A stretch of DNA of 64,000 bases from positions 5,659,001 to 5,723,000 of the forward strand of contig NZ_JARUBM010000002.1 in assembly GCF_029626175.1 (NCBI RefSeq). Reading direction: 5' to 3'. Within the stretch, counting starts at the first letter, position 1; each line of letters opens with the position of its first letter. This DNA comes from Micromonospora sp. WMMD1082. GTDB lineage: Bacteria > Actinomycetota > Actinomycetes > Mycobacteriales > Micromonosporaceae. The notes below the pieces were generated by a model. It had not been told where the DNA came from. It saw nothing but the letters and a program-made list of their open reading frames with translations, and searched no databases. Shown here piece after piece: positions 46,202 through 55,031 of this stretch. A program made the translations under genes and the position numbers.

Positions 46202-47074
46202 ATGTTCGGACAGACCATCACAACCACACCACCACCCACCGATCGGGGCCTGGAGGACCTCGACGCGGCGGCGCTGGCGTACGCGGCGCGGATCGAGGGA
46301 CTGCCGCCGGAGCGTCGCCAGGAGGCGCGCGACGACCTGGTCCGGTTCGCGCTGCCGTTCGCGGGCCGGCTGGCCCGCCGCTACCGGGGTCGCGGGGAAC
46401 CGCTGGAGGATCTGGAGCAGGTGGCCCGTCTGGGGCTGGTCAACGCCGTCGACCGGTACGACCCGGAACGGGGTTCGTTCACCGCGTACGCGGCGATCAC
46501 CATCGTGGGTGAGATCAAGCGGCACTTCCGGGACCGCACCTGGGGCGTGCACGTGCCCCGCCGGCTGCGCGACCTGATCCTGGAGGTGGGGCAGGCGACC
46601 GCGGCGCTGACCAGCGAGTTGTCCCGGGCACCGACGGTCGCGGAGCTGTCGAAGCGGCTGGAGACGCCGGAGGAGGAGATCCTCGCCGCGCTGGAGTCGG
46701 CGGCCGGCTACAGCCCGGCCTCGCTCAACGCGCCGGTCGGCGGCGAGAGTTCGGCGGAGTTCGGCGACCTGGTCGGCGAGTCGGACATCGCGCTGGAGTC
46801 GGTCGACGACCGGGTGACGGTCAGCGGGCTGCTGCACCGCCTGCCCTGGCGGGAGCGGCGGATCCTGGCCATGCGGTTCTACGGCAACCAGACCCAGGCC
46901 GAGATCGCGGCCCGGTTCGGCATCTCCCAGATGCACGTGTCGCGGCTGCTGTCGCGGGCACTGACCTGGTTGCGCCAGGCGATGCTGGCCGACGCGCCGC
47001 CGCCCTGGCAGAACGGTCCCGCCGAGTCCGAGGCCGCCAACCAGTCGCGTACCGCCTCGGTCCGGGCCCGGTAG
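46202..47074 (+). CDS. SigB/SigF/SigG-family RNA polymerase sigma factor
   Basis: 290 residues from ATG at 46202, after GGGAGG. Region 2 has EPLEDLEQVARLGLVNAVDR and SFTAYAAITIVGEIKRHFRD; region 3 has PTVAELSKRLETPEEEIL; region 4 has LPWRERRILAMRFYGNQTQA and FGISQMHVSRLLSRALTWL. The W-x-V-H-V-P-R-R-L linker is typical of stress-response SigB/F sigma factors, which are held by a kinase-type anti-sigma factor. A STAS-plus-kinase fusion lies 2.1 kb downstream on the other strand and could regulate it, though this is inference. Confidence 0.95.
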   Translation: MFGQTITTTPPPTDRGLEDLDAAALAYAARIEGLPPERRQEARDDLVRFALPFAGRLARRYRGRGEPLEDLEQVARLGLVNAVDRYDPERGSFTAYAAITIVGEIKRHFRDRTWGVHVPRRLRDLILEVGQATAALTSELSRAPTVAELSKRLETPEEEILAALESAAGYSPASLNAPVGGESSAEFGDLVGESDIALESVDDRVTVSGLLHRLPWRERRILAMRFYGNQTQAEIAARFGISQMHVSRLLSRALTWLRQAMLADAPPPWQNGPAESEAANQSRTASVRAR

Positions 47075-47088
47075 CGGAGCACAACGTC

Positions 47089-47118
47089 GTGGGGCGGCAC
47101 CGGCCGGTGCCGCCCCAC
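47089..47118. terminator. Perfect 30-bp palindrome between the sigma factor gene and ctaD
   Basis: GTGGGGCGGCACCGG (47089-47103) is directly followed by its complement (47104-47118) with no spacer, so in RNA it folds with a minimal loop. It lies 15 bases past each converging stop codon and should terminate both transcripts. Confidence 0.88.
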
Positions 47119-47132
47119 CGCCGCGTCGCGGG

Positions 47133-49136
47133 TCAGTTCTCCCGGCTGTCGCCGTGCCCGCGCGGATGCTGCCACCGCTCGTCGGTCTCCGGCCGGCTCT
47201 CCGCTGCCAGCGGGTTGCCCTCCGGCTCGTCGGTCTCCTCGAAGCTCGGCCGGCGCACCTCCTCCGGCTCCGGCACCTCGACCGGGCGGGCGCCGGACTG
47301 TGGCGCGGGCTGGTACGCGACGGCTTCCCGCGCCCCGCGCGCACCCTCGGCACTGGGCGACTCCGGCACGTGCTCCTCGCGGTGCAGTTCGTCGGTGAAC
47401 TCCTGCGGCGGCTTGGTGGTCCGCTGTGGCAGGTCACGGCCCAGGTCGGAGACGAGTTCGCCGTACTTCGCGTCGAAGGCGGGGCGCTCGGAGCGGATCC
47501 GGGGCATCCGGTCGAAGTTGCGCAGCGGCGGCGGGCAGGTGGTGGCCCACTCCAGGGAGTTGCCGAAGCCCCAGGGGTCGTCGACGGTGACCTCCGCGCC
47601 GTAGCGCCAGGACTTCCAGGCGTTCCAGATGAAGAAGAGGGTGGAGGCGCCGAGCACGAAGGAGAAGATGCTGGAGATCGTGTTCAGGGTGGTGAACCCG
47701 TCGGTGGGCAGGTAGTCGGCGTACCGGCGCGGCATGCCCTCGTCACCCAGCCAGTGGTGCACGAGAAAGGTGCCGTGGAAGCCGATGAACATGGTCCAGA
47801 AGTGCAGCTTGCCGAGCCGTTCGTCGAGCAGCCGCCCGGTCATCTTCGGGAACCAGAAGTAGATGCCGCCGAAGAGCGCGAAGACGACGGTGCCGAAGAC
47901 CACGTAGTGGAAGTGCGCGACGACGAAGTAGCTGTCATGCGTGTGGAAGTCGGCCGGCGGGCTGGCCAGCAGTACGCCGGTGAGCCCGCCGAGCAGGAAG
48001 GTGACCAGGAAGCCGATGGCGAACAGCATCGGTGTCTCGAAGGTGAGCTGCCCCTTCCACATGCTGCCGATCCAGTTGAAGAACTTCACCCCGGTGGGCA
48101 CCGCGATCAGGTAACTGAGGAGGCTGAAGAAGGGCAATAGCACCTGGCCGGTGGAGAACATGTGGTGCGCCCAGACCGTCATCGACAGTACGGTGATCGC
48201 GATGGTGGCCAGGACCAGCCCGGTGTAGCCGAAGATCGGCTTGCGGGAGAAGACCGGGATGATCTCGGTGATGATGCCGAAGAACGGCAGCGCGATGATG
48301 TAGACCTCGGGATGGCCGAAGAACCAGAACAGGTGCTGCCAGAGCAACGGCCCACCCGTGTCGGGGTTGAAGACCTGCGCGTCGAGCAGCCGATCGGCGC
48401 TCAGCGCGAGCAGCGCGGCGGCCAGCAGCGGGAACACCAGGATCACCAGCACGCTGGTGAAGAGCATGTTCCAGGTGAAGATCGGCATCCGGAACATGGT
48501 CATGCCCGGTGCGCGCAGGGTCAGGATCGTGGTGATCAGGTTGACCGCGCCGAGGATGGTGCCCAGACCCGACACCACCAGGCCGACCACCCACATGTTC
48601 GCCCCGACGCCGGGGGAGTGCTCGACGGTGCTCAGCGGCGCGTACGCGGTCCACCCGAAGTCGGCCGAGCCCTGCGGGGTGAGGAAGCCGCCGACGACCA
48701 TCAGGCCGCCGAACAGGTAGAGCCAGTACGCCAGGGCGTTCAGCCGGGGGAACGAGACGTCCGGCGCGCCGATCTGGATCGGCACGATGTAGTTGGCGAA
48801 CCCGAACGCCGCGGGGGTGGCGAACAGCAGCAGCATCACCGCGCCGTGCGAGGTGAATAGCTGGTTGTACTGCTCCGGAGTGAGGAACTGCATGCCCGGA
48901 CGGGCCAGTTCGGCCCGGATCAGCATCGCCTCGATGCCACCCACCAGGAAGAAGGCGAACGAGGTCAGCAGGTAGAGCAGGCCGATCTGCTTGTGGTCGG
49001 TGGTGGCCAGGAACCTGACCAGCGATGCGCCGGGGATCGGCCGGCGCAGCGGCCCGGGATAGCCGCCGAACCGGGCCGGGGCGAGGATGGCCGGCCCCCG
49101 GTCCTGTCCGGGTTCGGTGGTTACCCGCTTGGGCAT
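47133..49136 (-). CDS. ctaD: Cytochrome c oxidase subunit I (aa3 type)
   Basis: 667 residues, about 12 transmembrane helices. Heme a ligand His lies in [19 protein letters not shown]; CuB and the Tyr cross-link lie in [20 protein letters not shown]; CuB ligand HH is in [10 protein letters not shown]; heme a3 and a ligands are in [15 protein letters not shown]. It reduces oxygen to water and pumps protons in the plasma membrane. The last 100 residues or so form a hydrophilic Glu/Pro-rich tail (after [17 protein letters not shown]) not usual at this length. Monocistronic, with a terminator just beyond. Confidence 0.97.
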   Translation of the reverse strand: MPKRVTTEPGQDRGPAILAPARFGGYPGPLRRPIPGASLVRFLATTDHKQIGLLYLLTSFAFFLVGGIEAMLIRAELARPGMQFLTPEQYNQLFTSHGAVMLLLFATPAAFGFANYIVPIQIGAPDVSFPRLNALAYWLYLFGGLMVVGGFLTPQGSADFGWTAYAPLSTVEHSPGVGANMWVVGLVVSGLGTILGAVNLITTILTLRAPGMTMFRMPIFTWNMLFTSVLVILVFPLLAAALLALSADRLLDAQVFNPDTGGPLLWQHLFWFFGHPEVYIIALPFFGIITEIIPVFSRKPIFGYTGLVLATIAITVLSMTVWAHHMFSTGQVLLPFFSLLSYLIAVPTGVKFFNWIGSMWKGQLTFETPMLFAIGFLVTFLLGGLTGVLLASPPADFHTHDSYFVVAHFHYVVFGTVVFALFGGIYFWFPKMTGRLLDERLGKLHFWTMFIGFHGTFLVHHWLGDEGMPRRYADYLPTDGFTTLNTISSIFSFVLGASTLFFIWNAWKSWRYGAEVTVDDPWGFGNSLEWATTCPPPLRNFDRMPRIRSERPAFDAKYGELVSDLGRDLPQRTTKPPQEFTDELHREEHVPESPSAEGARGAREAVAYQPAPQSGARPVEVPEPEEVRRPSFEETDEPEGNPLAAESRPETDERWQHPRGHGDSREN

Positions 49137-49222
49137 CAGTTCTCACCCCGCTGACGACAGAAAGGACGGGCATGGCTACCCACCCCGTCGACCATGTAAC
49201 CAGGCGAGAGGGGTAATTTCGG

Positions 49223-49951
49223 TCAATTCGCCGGCAGTGTGGCCCAGACGGCCTTTCCGTCGCCGGCCGGCGCGCTGCCCCACCGCTCGGCCAGCTCGCG
49301 GACCAGCAGCAACCCCCGGCCGCCCTCGTCCCGCTGCCCGGCCTCGCCGGGCCGGACCCCGGCGTGGCTGCCGTCGACCACGGCCAGATGCAGCCACGGC
49401 CGCCGCAGGGTCACCGTCACCTGCATCGGCGTGCCGGCGTGCCGGACCACGTTGCCGACCAGCTCGCTGAGCACGACCGAGGCCGGGCCGACCGCCTCGG
49501 GCAGGTTCCACCGCGCACAGGCGTCGGCGACCAGCTCCCGGGCCCGCCGGCAGGCCGCCGACACCGGCTCCAGGCGGACCCGCAGCCGGGGCACGGCGGA
49601 CGCGCCGGCGACCCGGGTCGCCTCGTCGCAGGTGTCCCGCACCGGCACCACCCGGCAGGCGGTCGACCCGGCCAGCGGGGCAGCGGCCTCCGGGCGCGGC
49701 GCGCAGAGCACCAACGGCACGACCGGCCAGCCCGCCGCGCGGCGCGCCACGGCGGCGAAGACCGACACCGCCAGGTGGTCCCGGACGGTCAGCTCGGCCA
49801 GATCGACCACCAGCGCGTCGGGCTGCCGGGCCAGACACCCCGCCAGCACGTCGTACGCGCGACGCATGGTGATCATGTCGAGGGTGCCGACGAGGCGTAC
49901 GACGGTGACCGGTGCCCCGTCGTGTACCTCGCAGATGATCCGGCTGCCCAT
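49223..49951 (-). CDS. STAS domain fused to anti-sigma-type kinase domain
   Basis: 242 residues. The N-terminal STAS fold (CEVHDGAPVTVVRLVGTLDM, VDLAELTVRDHLAVSVFAAV) lacks the usual Asp-Ser phosphorylation dipeptide. The C-terminal half is an HATPase_c_2 (RsbW/SpoIIAB) domain: N box VVLSELVGNVVRHAG, G1 VVDGSHAGVRP, G2 EGGRGLLLVRELAERWG. A protein with both an antagonist-like module and a kinase module can switch SigB/F-type sigma factors on or off. A sigma factor of that class is encoded 2.1 kb away. ATG at 49951 is chosen; GTG at 49957 is possible. Confidence 0.85.
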   Translation of the reverse strand: MGSRIICEVHDGAPVTVVRLVGTLDMITMRRAYDVLAGCLARQPDALVVDLAELTVRDHLAVSVFAAVARRAAGWPVVPLVLCAPRPEAAAPLAGSTACRVVPVRDTCDEATRVAGASAVPRLRVRLEPVSAACRRARELVADACARWNLPEAVGPASVVLSELVGNVVRHAGTPMQVTVTLRRPWLHLAVVDGSHAGVRPGEAGQRDEGGRGLLLVRELAERWGSAPAGDGKAVWATLPAN

Positions 49952-50038
49952 CTCCACCCTCGTCTCGCCTGCTTCGCGGAGCCTGCCAGGTACCCGGCCC
50001 CTCACCGGGTGAAACCGGACCGTGGCCGGGCCGACACC

Positions 50039-51196
50039 TCAGGCGGCCTGGAGCCTCGGCGCGGTGCCGAGACGCCGCAGCTGCTCGTAGAGGGCGAGGT
50101 AGCGGCGGGCCATCACGGCCGGGGTGAACCGGGCCGACGCCTCCCGGCGGCACTCGTCGGGCTCCAGCAGATCGGCGGCGAGCACCAGCTCGCCCAGCTC
50201 CTCGGCGTCGCCGGTGAGCAGGCCGGTGCGCCCGTGCTCGACCAGCTCGGGCAGGCAGCCCCGGGCGATCGCCACCACCGGTGTGCCCAGGGCCAGCGAC
50301 TCGACCACCGCCGTGCCGCCCGGTTCCTCCCAGCGCAGCGGAAACAGCGTGGCCCGGGCGCCGGCGAGCAGGGTGTCGCGGTCCCGGCCGGCCACCGTGC
50401 CGAGCCACCGCACCCGGTCGCCGTCCAGGTGCGGGGCCACCTCGTCGTGGAAATACCGCACGTCGGGGTTCTGCCGGGCCTCGTCACCGGCCGCGGCGAG
50501 CTCGGCCGGCCGGTGGTACGGGCCGACCGGCCCGGCCAGCACCAGCGGGAAACCGACCCGCCGGGCCAGGCGGACCGCCACGTCCTGCCCCTTGCCCGGA
50601 TTGATCCGGCCCAGCACCAGCACGTACCCGCCCTTGGTCGGCCGGGGCCGGCGGAGCGCCTCCTCGGCCAGCGGGGTGGCCAGGTGCACGTGCCCGACCG
50701 CGTGCTCCCGCAACGCCCGCGGCGCCCGGGCCAGCTGCGCGGCCGAGACCCCGTTGACCCGGATCCGGTCGCCGCCGTCGAAGTCGCCGTACAGCTCCGG
50801 ATGCTTGGCCAGGTCCCAGTGCAGGGTGTGCAGCACCGGCGGGGCGTCCGGCCCCATCGCGGCGAGCGTGGCCAGGCCGACCGCCTCCACGTGGTCGTGC
50901 ACCAGGTCGATGTCGTCGCGGGCGTGCAACTGGCGCACCACCCCGGCCAGGTGCGCCTGGGCCACGCCGCAGACCTGGTTGTACGGCCGTTGCAGGGCGT
51001 CGAACCGGCCCTCGGCGAAGACCGAGATCCGCTCGTCCACCGGCAGGGTGCTGCTGTCCACCGAGGCGAGCACCACCCGTACGCCGAGCCGCCGCAGCTG
51101 CGGCACCAGCGTGGCGACCACGTTCTCGATCCCGCCGTAGCCGGGCGGCGGTACGGGCAGCCACGGACCGGCGTTCATCAGGACGGTGAGAGTCAT
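50039..51196 (-). CDS. GT4-family glycosyltransferase
   Basis: 385 residues from ATG at 51196. N-lobe: PPPGYGGIENVVATLVPQLR and LVHDHVEAVGLATLA. C-lobe: KGGYVLVLGRINPGKGQDVA and RWEEPGGTAVVESLALGTPV (EX7E-like), with a terminal ALYEQLRRLGTA helix. A retaining GT-B enzyme using a nucleotide sugar; the acceptor is unknown. It lies 76 bases downstream of gpgS on the same strand, so it may act on glucosylglycerate or another small polar acceptor. Confidence 0.88.
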   Translation of the reverse strand: MTLTVLMNAGPWLPVPPPGYGGIENVVATLVPQLRRLGVRVVLASVDSSTLPVDERISVFAEGRFDALQRPYNQVCGVAQAHLAGVVRQLHARDDIDLVHDHVEAVGLATLAAMGPDAPPVLHTLHWDLAKHPELYGDFDGGDRIRVNGVSAAQLARAPRALREHAVGHVHLATPLAEEALRRPRPTKGGYVLVLGRINPGKGQDVAVRLARRVGFPLVLAGPVGPYHRPAELAAAGDEARQNPDVRYFHDEVAPHLDGDRVRWLGTVAGRDRDTLLAGARATLFPLRWEEPGGTAVVESLALGTPVVAIARGCLPELVEHGRTGLLTGDAEELGELVLAADLLEPDECRREASARFTPAVMARRYLALYEQLRRLGTAPRLQAA

Positions 51197-51272
51197 CGCG
51201 TCGCGCCCCTCCCTCGGCGGGCCGGCGGCCGGCCCGTGCCCCGGCCGCCGGACGCCCCCGGTGACCCGCCGG

Positions 51273-52289
51273 TCACGCCGCCGCGACCCGCCGGCGCGGT
51301 ACCCGGTGTCGCAGCTCGACCAGCGGTGGCCGTTCCTCCACGGCGACATCGGTGACCATAATCTCCCGGTCCAGGTTCGGCAGCGCGTCGGAGCCGCCCC
51401 GGCGGAACTGGGTCAGCAGGGCGGTGGGCAGGATGTCCGGGTTCGCCCAGCCGCGTCGCTGCAACCGGGACCAGGCGGTGAGCATGATCTGGGCGGACAT
51501 CCGGCCCAGCGCGGCGGTGTCCTGGTGCCGGTGCTTGCGCTCGCCGAGGTCCACCTGGGCCAGCGCGTCCAACCCGACGAGGCCGAGCAGGTCGATCAGC
51601 ATGGCGGTCTCGACGCCGTAGCCGGAGACGAACGGCACCTGCGCCAGCACCTCCCGGCGGCCGGCGTACTCACCGGCGAGCGGCTGCACGAAACCGGCCA
51701 GTTCCGGCCAGAACAGGTTCAGCATCGGGCGGGCCATCAGCTCCGTCACCCGGCCGCCCCCGTCGGCCTCGACACCGCTGGTGCTGACCAGCGGCCGGTG
51801 GTAGAAGCCCTTGACGAAGTCGACCGACGGGTCGGTCAGCAGCGGACCGAGCAGCCCGGTGACGAAGTGCGGCCGGAACTCCCGCAGGTCGGCGTCGACG
51901 AAGGCCACCACGTCGCCCTCGGCCGCGGCCAGCCCGGCCCAGAGCGCGTCGCCCTTGCCGGTCAACCGGGGCAGGCCGCTGGTCATCGCGTCCTGGCTGA
52001 CCACCTCGGCACCGGCCGCCCGGGCCACCGAGGCGGTGCGGTCGGTGGAGCGCGAGTCGACCACGATCAGCTCGTCGACCAGCGACACCCGGTCCATCAG
52101 GTGCTCGCGGATGGTCGACACGATCGCGCCGACCGTGGCTTCCTCGTTGCGGGCCGGCAGCACCACGCTGACCCGGCTGTCCCCCTTGGCGCGCAGCAAC
52201 CGCCGCGTCGGCCAGTCGGCCGCCGACGTGGTCCGATAGGTGGCCCACGCCTCCACCACCGGCGAGACCAGAGAATCAGTGTTCCGCAC
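51273..52289 (-). CDS. gpgS: Glucosyl-3-phosphoglycerate synthase
   Basis: 338 residues from GTG at 52289, after GAGGGGG. GT-A fold of family GT81: SVVLPARNEEATVGAIVSTI, LVDELIVVDSRSTDRTASVA, the metal-binding DxD in GDVVAFVDADLREF, GLLGPLLTDPSVDFVKGFYH, FVSGYGVETAMLIDLLGLVG and GERKHRHQDTAAL. It transfers glucose from NDP-glucose to 3-phosphoglycerate, making the precursor of glucosylglycerate and, in mycobacteria, of methylglucose lipopolysaccharide. Probably first gene of an operon with the GT4 gene and the STAS-kinase gene. Confidence 0.95.
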   Translation of the reverse strand: MRNTDSLVSPVVEAWATYRTTSAADWPTRRLLRAKGDSRVSVVLPARNEEATVGAIVSTIREHLMDRVSLVDELIVVDSRSTDRTASVARAAGAEVVSQDAMTSGLPRLTGKGDALWAGLAAAEGDVVAFVDADLREFRPHFVTGLLGPLLTDPSVDFVKGFYHRPLVSTSGVEADGGGRVTELMARPMLNLFWPELAGFVQPLAGEYAGRREVLAQVPFVSGYGVETAMLIDLLGLVGLDALAQVDLGERKHRHQDTAALGRMSAQIMLTAWSRLQRRGWANPDILPTALLTQFRRGGSDALPNLDREIMVTDVAVEERPPLVELRHRVPRRRVAAA

Positions 52290-52605
52290 AGGCACCCCCT
52301 CGTCGGCGGGAAGAGCGGGAGAATGAGTTCCCAGCACCCCGCACGCTAACCGGATCTGTCCCCCTCAGCTTGATCACCACCGTGCTCCGGGCACGTTCCC
52401 GGGTGATGAACGTTTGATTGCGCCCGCCCCGGGCACGAGTTCTGACCTCTATCGGCACCCGTCGATCTTGCGGTTTTGGTCCCTGTTGTGCGGCAATTGC
52501 GGCACTTCGTCCGGGCGGAAAGTGCAAGATCGCGGAGATTCGGCGGGGTGGGATGGGGACAGGCGGGGCGACCAAGATCGGCCCCGTCGCGTACCGTTGC
52601 GGCTC
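52290..52605. other. Divergent gpgS-secA2 intergenic region
   Basis: 316 bases, visibly less GC-rich than the coding parts between 52400 and 52540. It carries a 70-base inverted-repeat element (52463-52532) and must hold both promoters. No clear -10/-35 pair could be assigned. Confidence 0.5.
52463..52532. repeat. Inverted-repeat element with CGATCTTGC ends (family B)
   Basis: CGATCTTGC (52463-52471) and GCAAGATCG (52524-52532) are perfect complements 52 bases apart. The interior is TTTT-containing and holds the palindrome GCAATTGC. Its composition differs from the flanks. I recall similar sequences scattered in Micromonospora genomes, but cannot verify this here. It lies between the two divergent promoters. 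Confidence 0.6.
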
Positions 52606-54900
52606 ATGGGTGTGTCGCAACGGTTGAAGACCAGATTCCGCCGGTTCCTCCAGCGCCCGGGGACCACGGTGGAGCTGGCCCCGCTGGAGAAGCTGCTGCC
52701 GGCCATCGAGGCCCGCGAGGAGGAGATCTCGGCGTTCGACGACGCCGAACTCACCGAGGCGGCGGCCGCGGCGTCGAGCTACGAGGAGATCTGTGCGCTC
52801 GGCCGCGAGGCCGCCCGCCGCGGCATCGACCAGCGGCCATACGATGTCCAGCTGCTCGGCGCCATGTCGCTGCTCTCCGGCAAGATCGCCGAGATGGCCA
52901 CCGGTGAGGGCAAGACCCTCACCGCGGCGATCGCCGCCTACGGGCACGTCCGGCTCGGCAACGGGCCGGTGCACGTGCTGACCGTCAACGACTACCTGGC
53001 CCGCCGCGACGCCCAGTGGATGGAGCCGATCTACCAGCTGCTCGGGCTCACCGTCGGCTGGGTCAACGAGGCGTCCACACCGATCGAGCGGCGCGCCGCG
53101 TACGCCTGTGACGTCACCTACGTCTCGGTCAGCGAGGCCGGCTTCGACTTCCTGCGCGACCAGCTCGTCACCGACGTCGAGGACCGCGTGCAGCGCCCGC
53201 TGAACACCGCCATCGTCGACGAGGCCGACTCGATCCTGATCGACGAGGCCCGGGTGCCGATGGTCCTCGCCGGCTCGGTGCCCGGCGAGCAGGACCCGGT
53301 GCACGCCGCCGCCGCGCTGGTGCGCGGCCTGCGCAAGGGCCGGCACTACACCGTCGCCGAGGACGGCCGCAGCGTGGCGTTCACCTCCGCCGGCCTGGCC
53401 GCCGTCGAGGCGAAGGTCGGCATCGACCTGTACGACGAGGAGCACGTCGAGCAGCTCTCGGCGGTCAACGTGGCGCTGCACGCGCACGCCCTGCTGCACC
53501 GGGACGTGGACTACATCGTCCGGGACGGCACGGTCGAGCTGATCGACGAGATGCGCGGCCGGGTCGCCCAGCGCCGCCGCTGGCCCGACGGGCTCCAGGC
53601 GGCGGTCGAGGCCAAGGAGGGCCTGGACGCCACCGCCGAGGGCGAGGTGCTCGGCACCATCGCCGTGCAGGCGTACATCGGGCTCTACCCGAAGCTGTGT
53701 GGGATGACCGCGACCGCGGTGCTCGTCGGCGACCAGCTGCGCGAGTTCTTCGGCCTGGAGGTCGCGGTGATCCCGCCGAACACCCCGTGCGTGCGGGTGG
53801 ACGAGCCGGACCGCATCTACGCCACCCGGGCCGAGAAGGACGAGGCGCTGATCGACGAGATCCAGCGCTGCCACGCCGAGGGGCGGCCGGTGCTGGTCGG
53901 CACGCTGGACGTCAAGGAGTCCGAGCAGCTGGCGGCCGGGCTCAACGCCGCCGGGGTGCCGTGCGTGGTGCTCAACGCCAAGAACGACGACGAGGAGGCG
54001 GCGATCATCGCCGAGGCCGGCGCGTACGGCGCGGTGACCGTCTCCACCCAGATGGCCGGCCGGGGCGTGGACATCCGCCTCGGCGGCAGCGACCAGGCCG
54101 ACCGGGATCGGGTCGCCGAGCTGGGCGGCCTCTACGTGATGGGCAGCGGCCGGCACGACAGCCGCCGCGTCGACGACCAGTTGCGCGGCCGGGCCGGCCG
54201 GCAGGGCGACCCGGGCGGGTCCGTCTTCTTCGTCAGCCTGGAGGACGACCTCGTCGTCCGGCACGCCGGCGACGCCGTGCCGCCGTCGCCCCGGATGAAC
54301 GCCGACGGCCTGGTCACCGACGGGCAGGTGGACTACGCGGTCGAGCACGCCCAGCGGGTCGCGGAGGGGGTCAACCACGAGATCCACCGCAACACCTGGC
54401 GGTACAGCGTGGTGATCGAGCAGCAGCGCAAGGCCCTCGCCGAGCGCCGGGAACGGCTGCTGACCAGCGACGTCGCGGCACTGATGCTGCTGGACAAGAT
54501 GCCGGAGAAGGCCGGCGAGATGGACGAGGACCTGCTGGCCCGGGTGGCCCGGTCGATCGCCCTCTACCACCTCGACCGGCTGTGGGCCTCGCACCTGGCC
54601 GAGCTGTCGGAGGTCCGCGAGGGCGTGCACCTGCGAGCGCTGGGGCGCCTCGACCCGCTCGACGAGTTCCACCGCTCCGCGGTGCCGGCGTTCACCAACC
54701 TGGTTCCGGAGATCGAGGCGCGGACCCTGGCCACCTTCACCGAGACCGAGTTCGACGAGGACTGGGAGCCGGACGAGGCGGAGCTGGTCCGCCCGAACGC
54801 CACCTGGACGTACCTCGTGCACGACAACCCGTTCGGCTCCGAGCTGGACCGTCTGATCGCCTCGATCGGGCGGCGACTCAGCGGCGCCGGCTCCCGCTGA
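52606..54900 (+). CDS. secA2: Accessory preprotein translocase ATPase SecA2
   Basis: 764 residues, shorter than housekeeping SecA (about 900) because it lacks the C-terminal zinc and linker region, as SecA2 does. NBD1 Walker A ATGEGKT with K103; DEAD-like VDEAD at 204-208 in AIVDEADSILIDEAR; preprotein crosslinking region; NBD2 with TVSTQMAGRGVDIRLGG and RDSRRVDDQLRGRAGRQGDP-type arginine-finger motif. It drives export of a subset of proteins, often lacking signal peptides, across the membrane. ATG at 52606 gives the standard N-terminus; the ribosome-binding site is weak. Confidence 0.95.
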   Translation: MGVSQRLKTRFRRFLQRPGTTVELAPLEKLLPAIEAREEEISAFDDAELTEAAAAASSYEEICALGREAARRGIDQRPYDVQLLGAMSLLSGKIAEMATGEGKTLTAAIAAYGHVRLGNGPVHVLTVNDYLARRDAQWMEPIYQLLGLTVGWVNEASTPIERRAAYACDVTYVSVSEAGFDFLRDQLVTDVEDRVQRPLNTAIVDEADSILIDEARVPMVLAGSVPGEQDPVHAAAALVRGLRKGRHYTVAEDGRSVAFTSAGLAAVEAKVGIDLYDEEHVEQLSAVNVALHAHALLHRDVDYIVRDGTVELIDEMRGRVAQRRRWPDGLQAAVEAKEGLDATAEGEVLGTIAVQAYIGLYPKLCGMTATAVLVGDQLREFFGLEVAVIPPNTPCVRVDEPDRIYATRAEKDEALIDEIQRCHAEGRPVLVGTLDVKESEQLAAGLNAAGVPCVVLNAKNDDEEAAIIAEAGAYGAVTVSTQMAGRGVDIRLGGSDQADRDRVAELGGLYVMGSGRHDSRRVDDQLRGRAGRQGDPGGSVFFVSLEDDLVVRHAGDAVPPSPRMNADGLVTDGQVDYAVEHAQRVAEGVNHEIHRNTWRYSVVIEQQRKALAERRERLLTSDVAALMLLDKMPEKAGEMDEDLLARVARSIALYHLDRLWASHLAELSEVREGVHLRALGRLDPLDEFHRSAVPAFTNLVPEIEARTLATFTETEFDEDWEPDEAELVRPNATWTYLVHDNPFGSELDRLIASIGRRLSGAGSR

Positions 54901-54910
54901 GTGGCCGTTC

Positions 54911-54956
54911 GGCCGCACCCCTCCCGGTGGACATCCGTACCCTGGGAGGGGCGGCC
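54911..54956 (+). terminator. Hairpin downstream of secA2
   Basis: GGCCG plus CCCCTCCC (54911-54925, with a CA bulge) pairs with GGGAGGGG plus CGGCC (54944-54956), giving 13 pairs around an 18-base loop. It begins 11 bases past the secA2 stop. Confidence 0.75.
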
Positions 54957-54989
54957 GGGTGGCCGCGGCCGCAGCCGAGGAGGAGACAG

Positions 54990-55031
54990 GTGACGACGCT
55001 GGCCGGGCGTACGGGGGCCGGGGGCCGGTGA
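54990..55031 (+). CDS. 13-codon upstream ORF overlapping the ANTAR gene start
   Basis: GTG at 54990 has the strong ribosome-binding site GAGGAGGAG seven bases upstream and encodes MTTLAGRTGAGGR before TGA. That TGA overlaps the GTG of the GAF-ANTAR gene (GTGA at 55028-55031). The main gene itself has only a weak ribosome-binding site, so ribosomes finishing this mini-ORF could start it. Confidence 0.35.
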   Translation: MTTLAGRTGAGGR

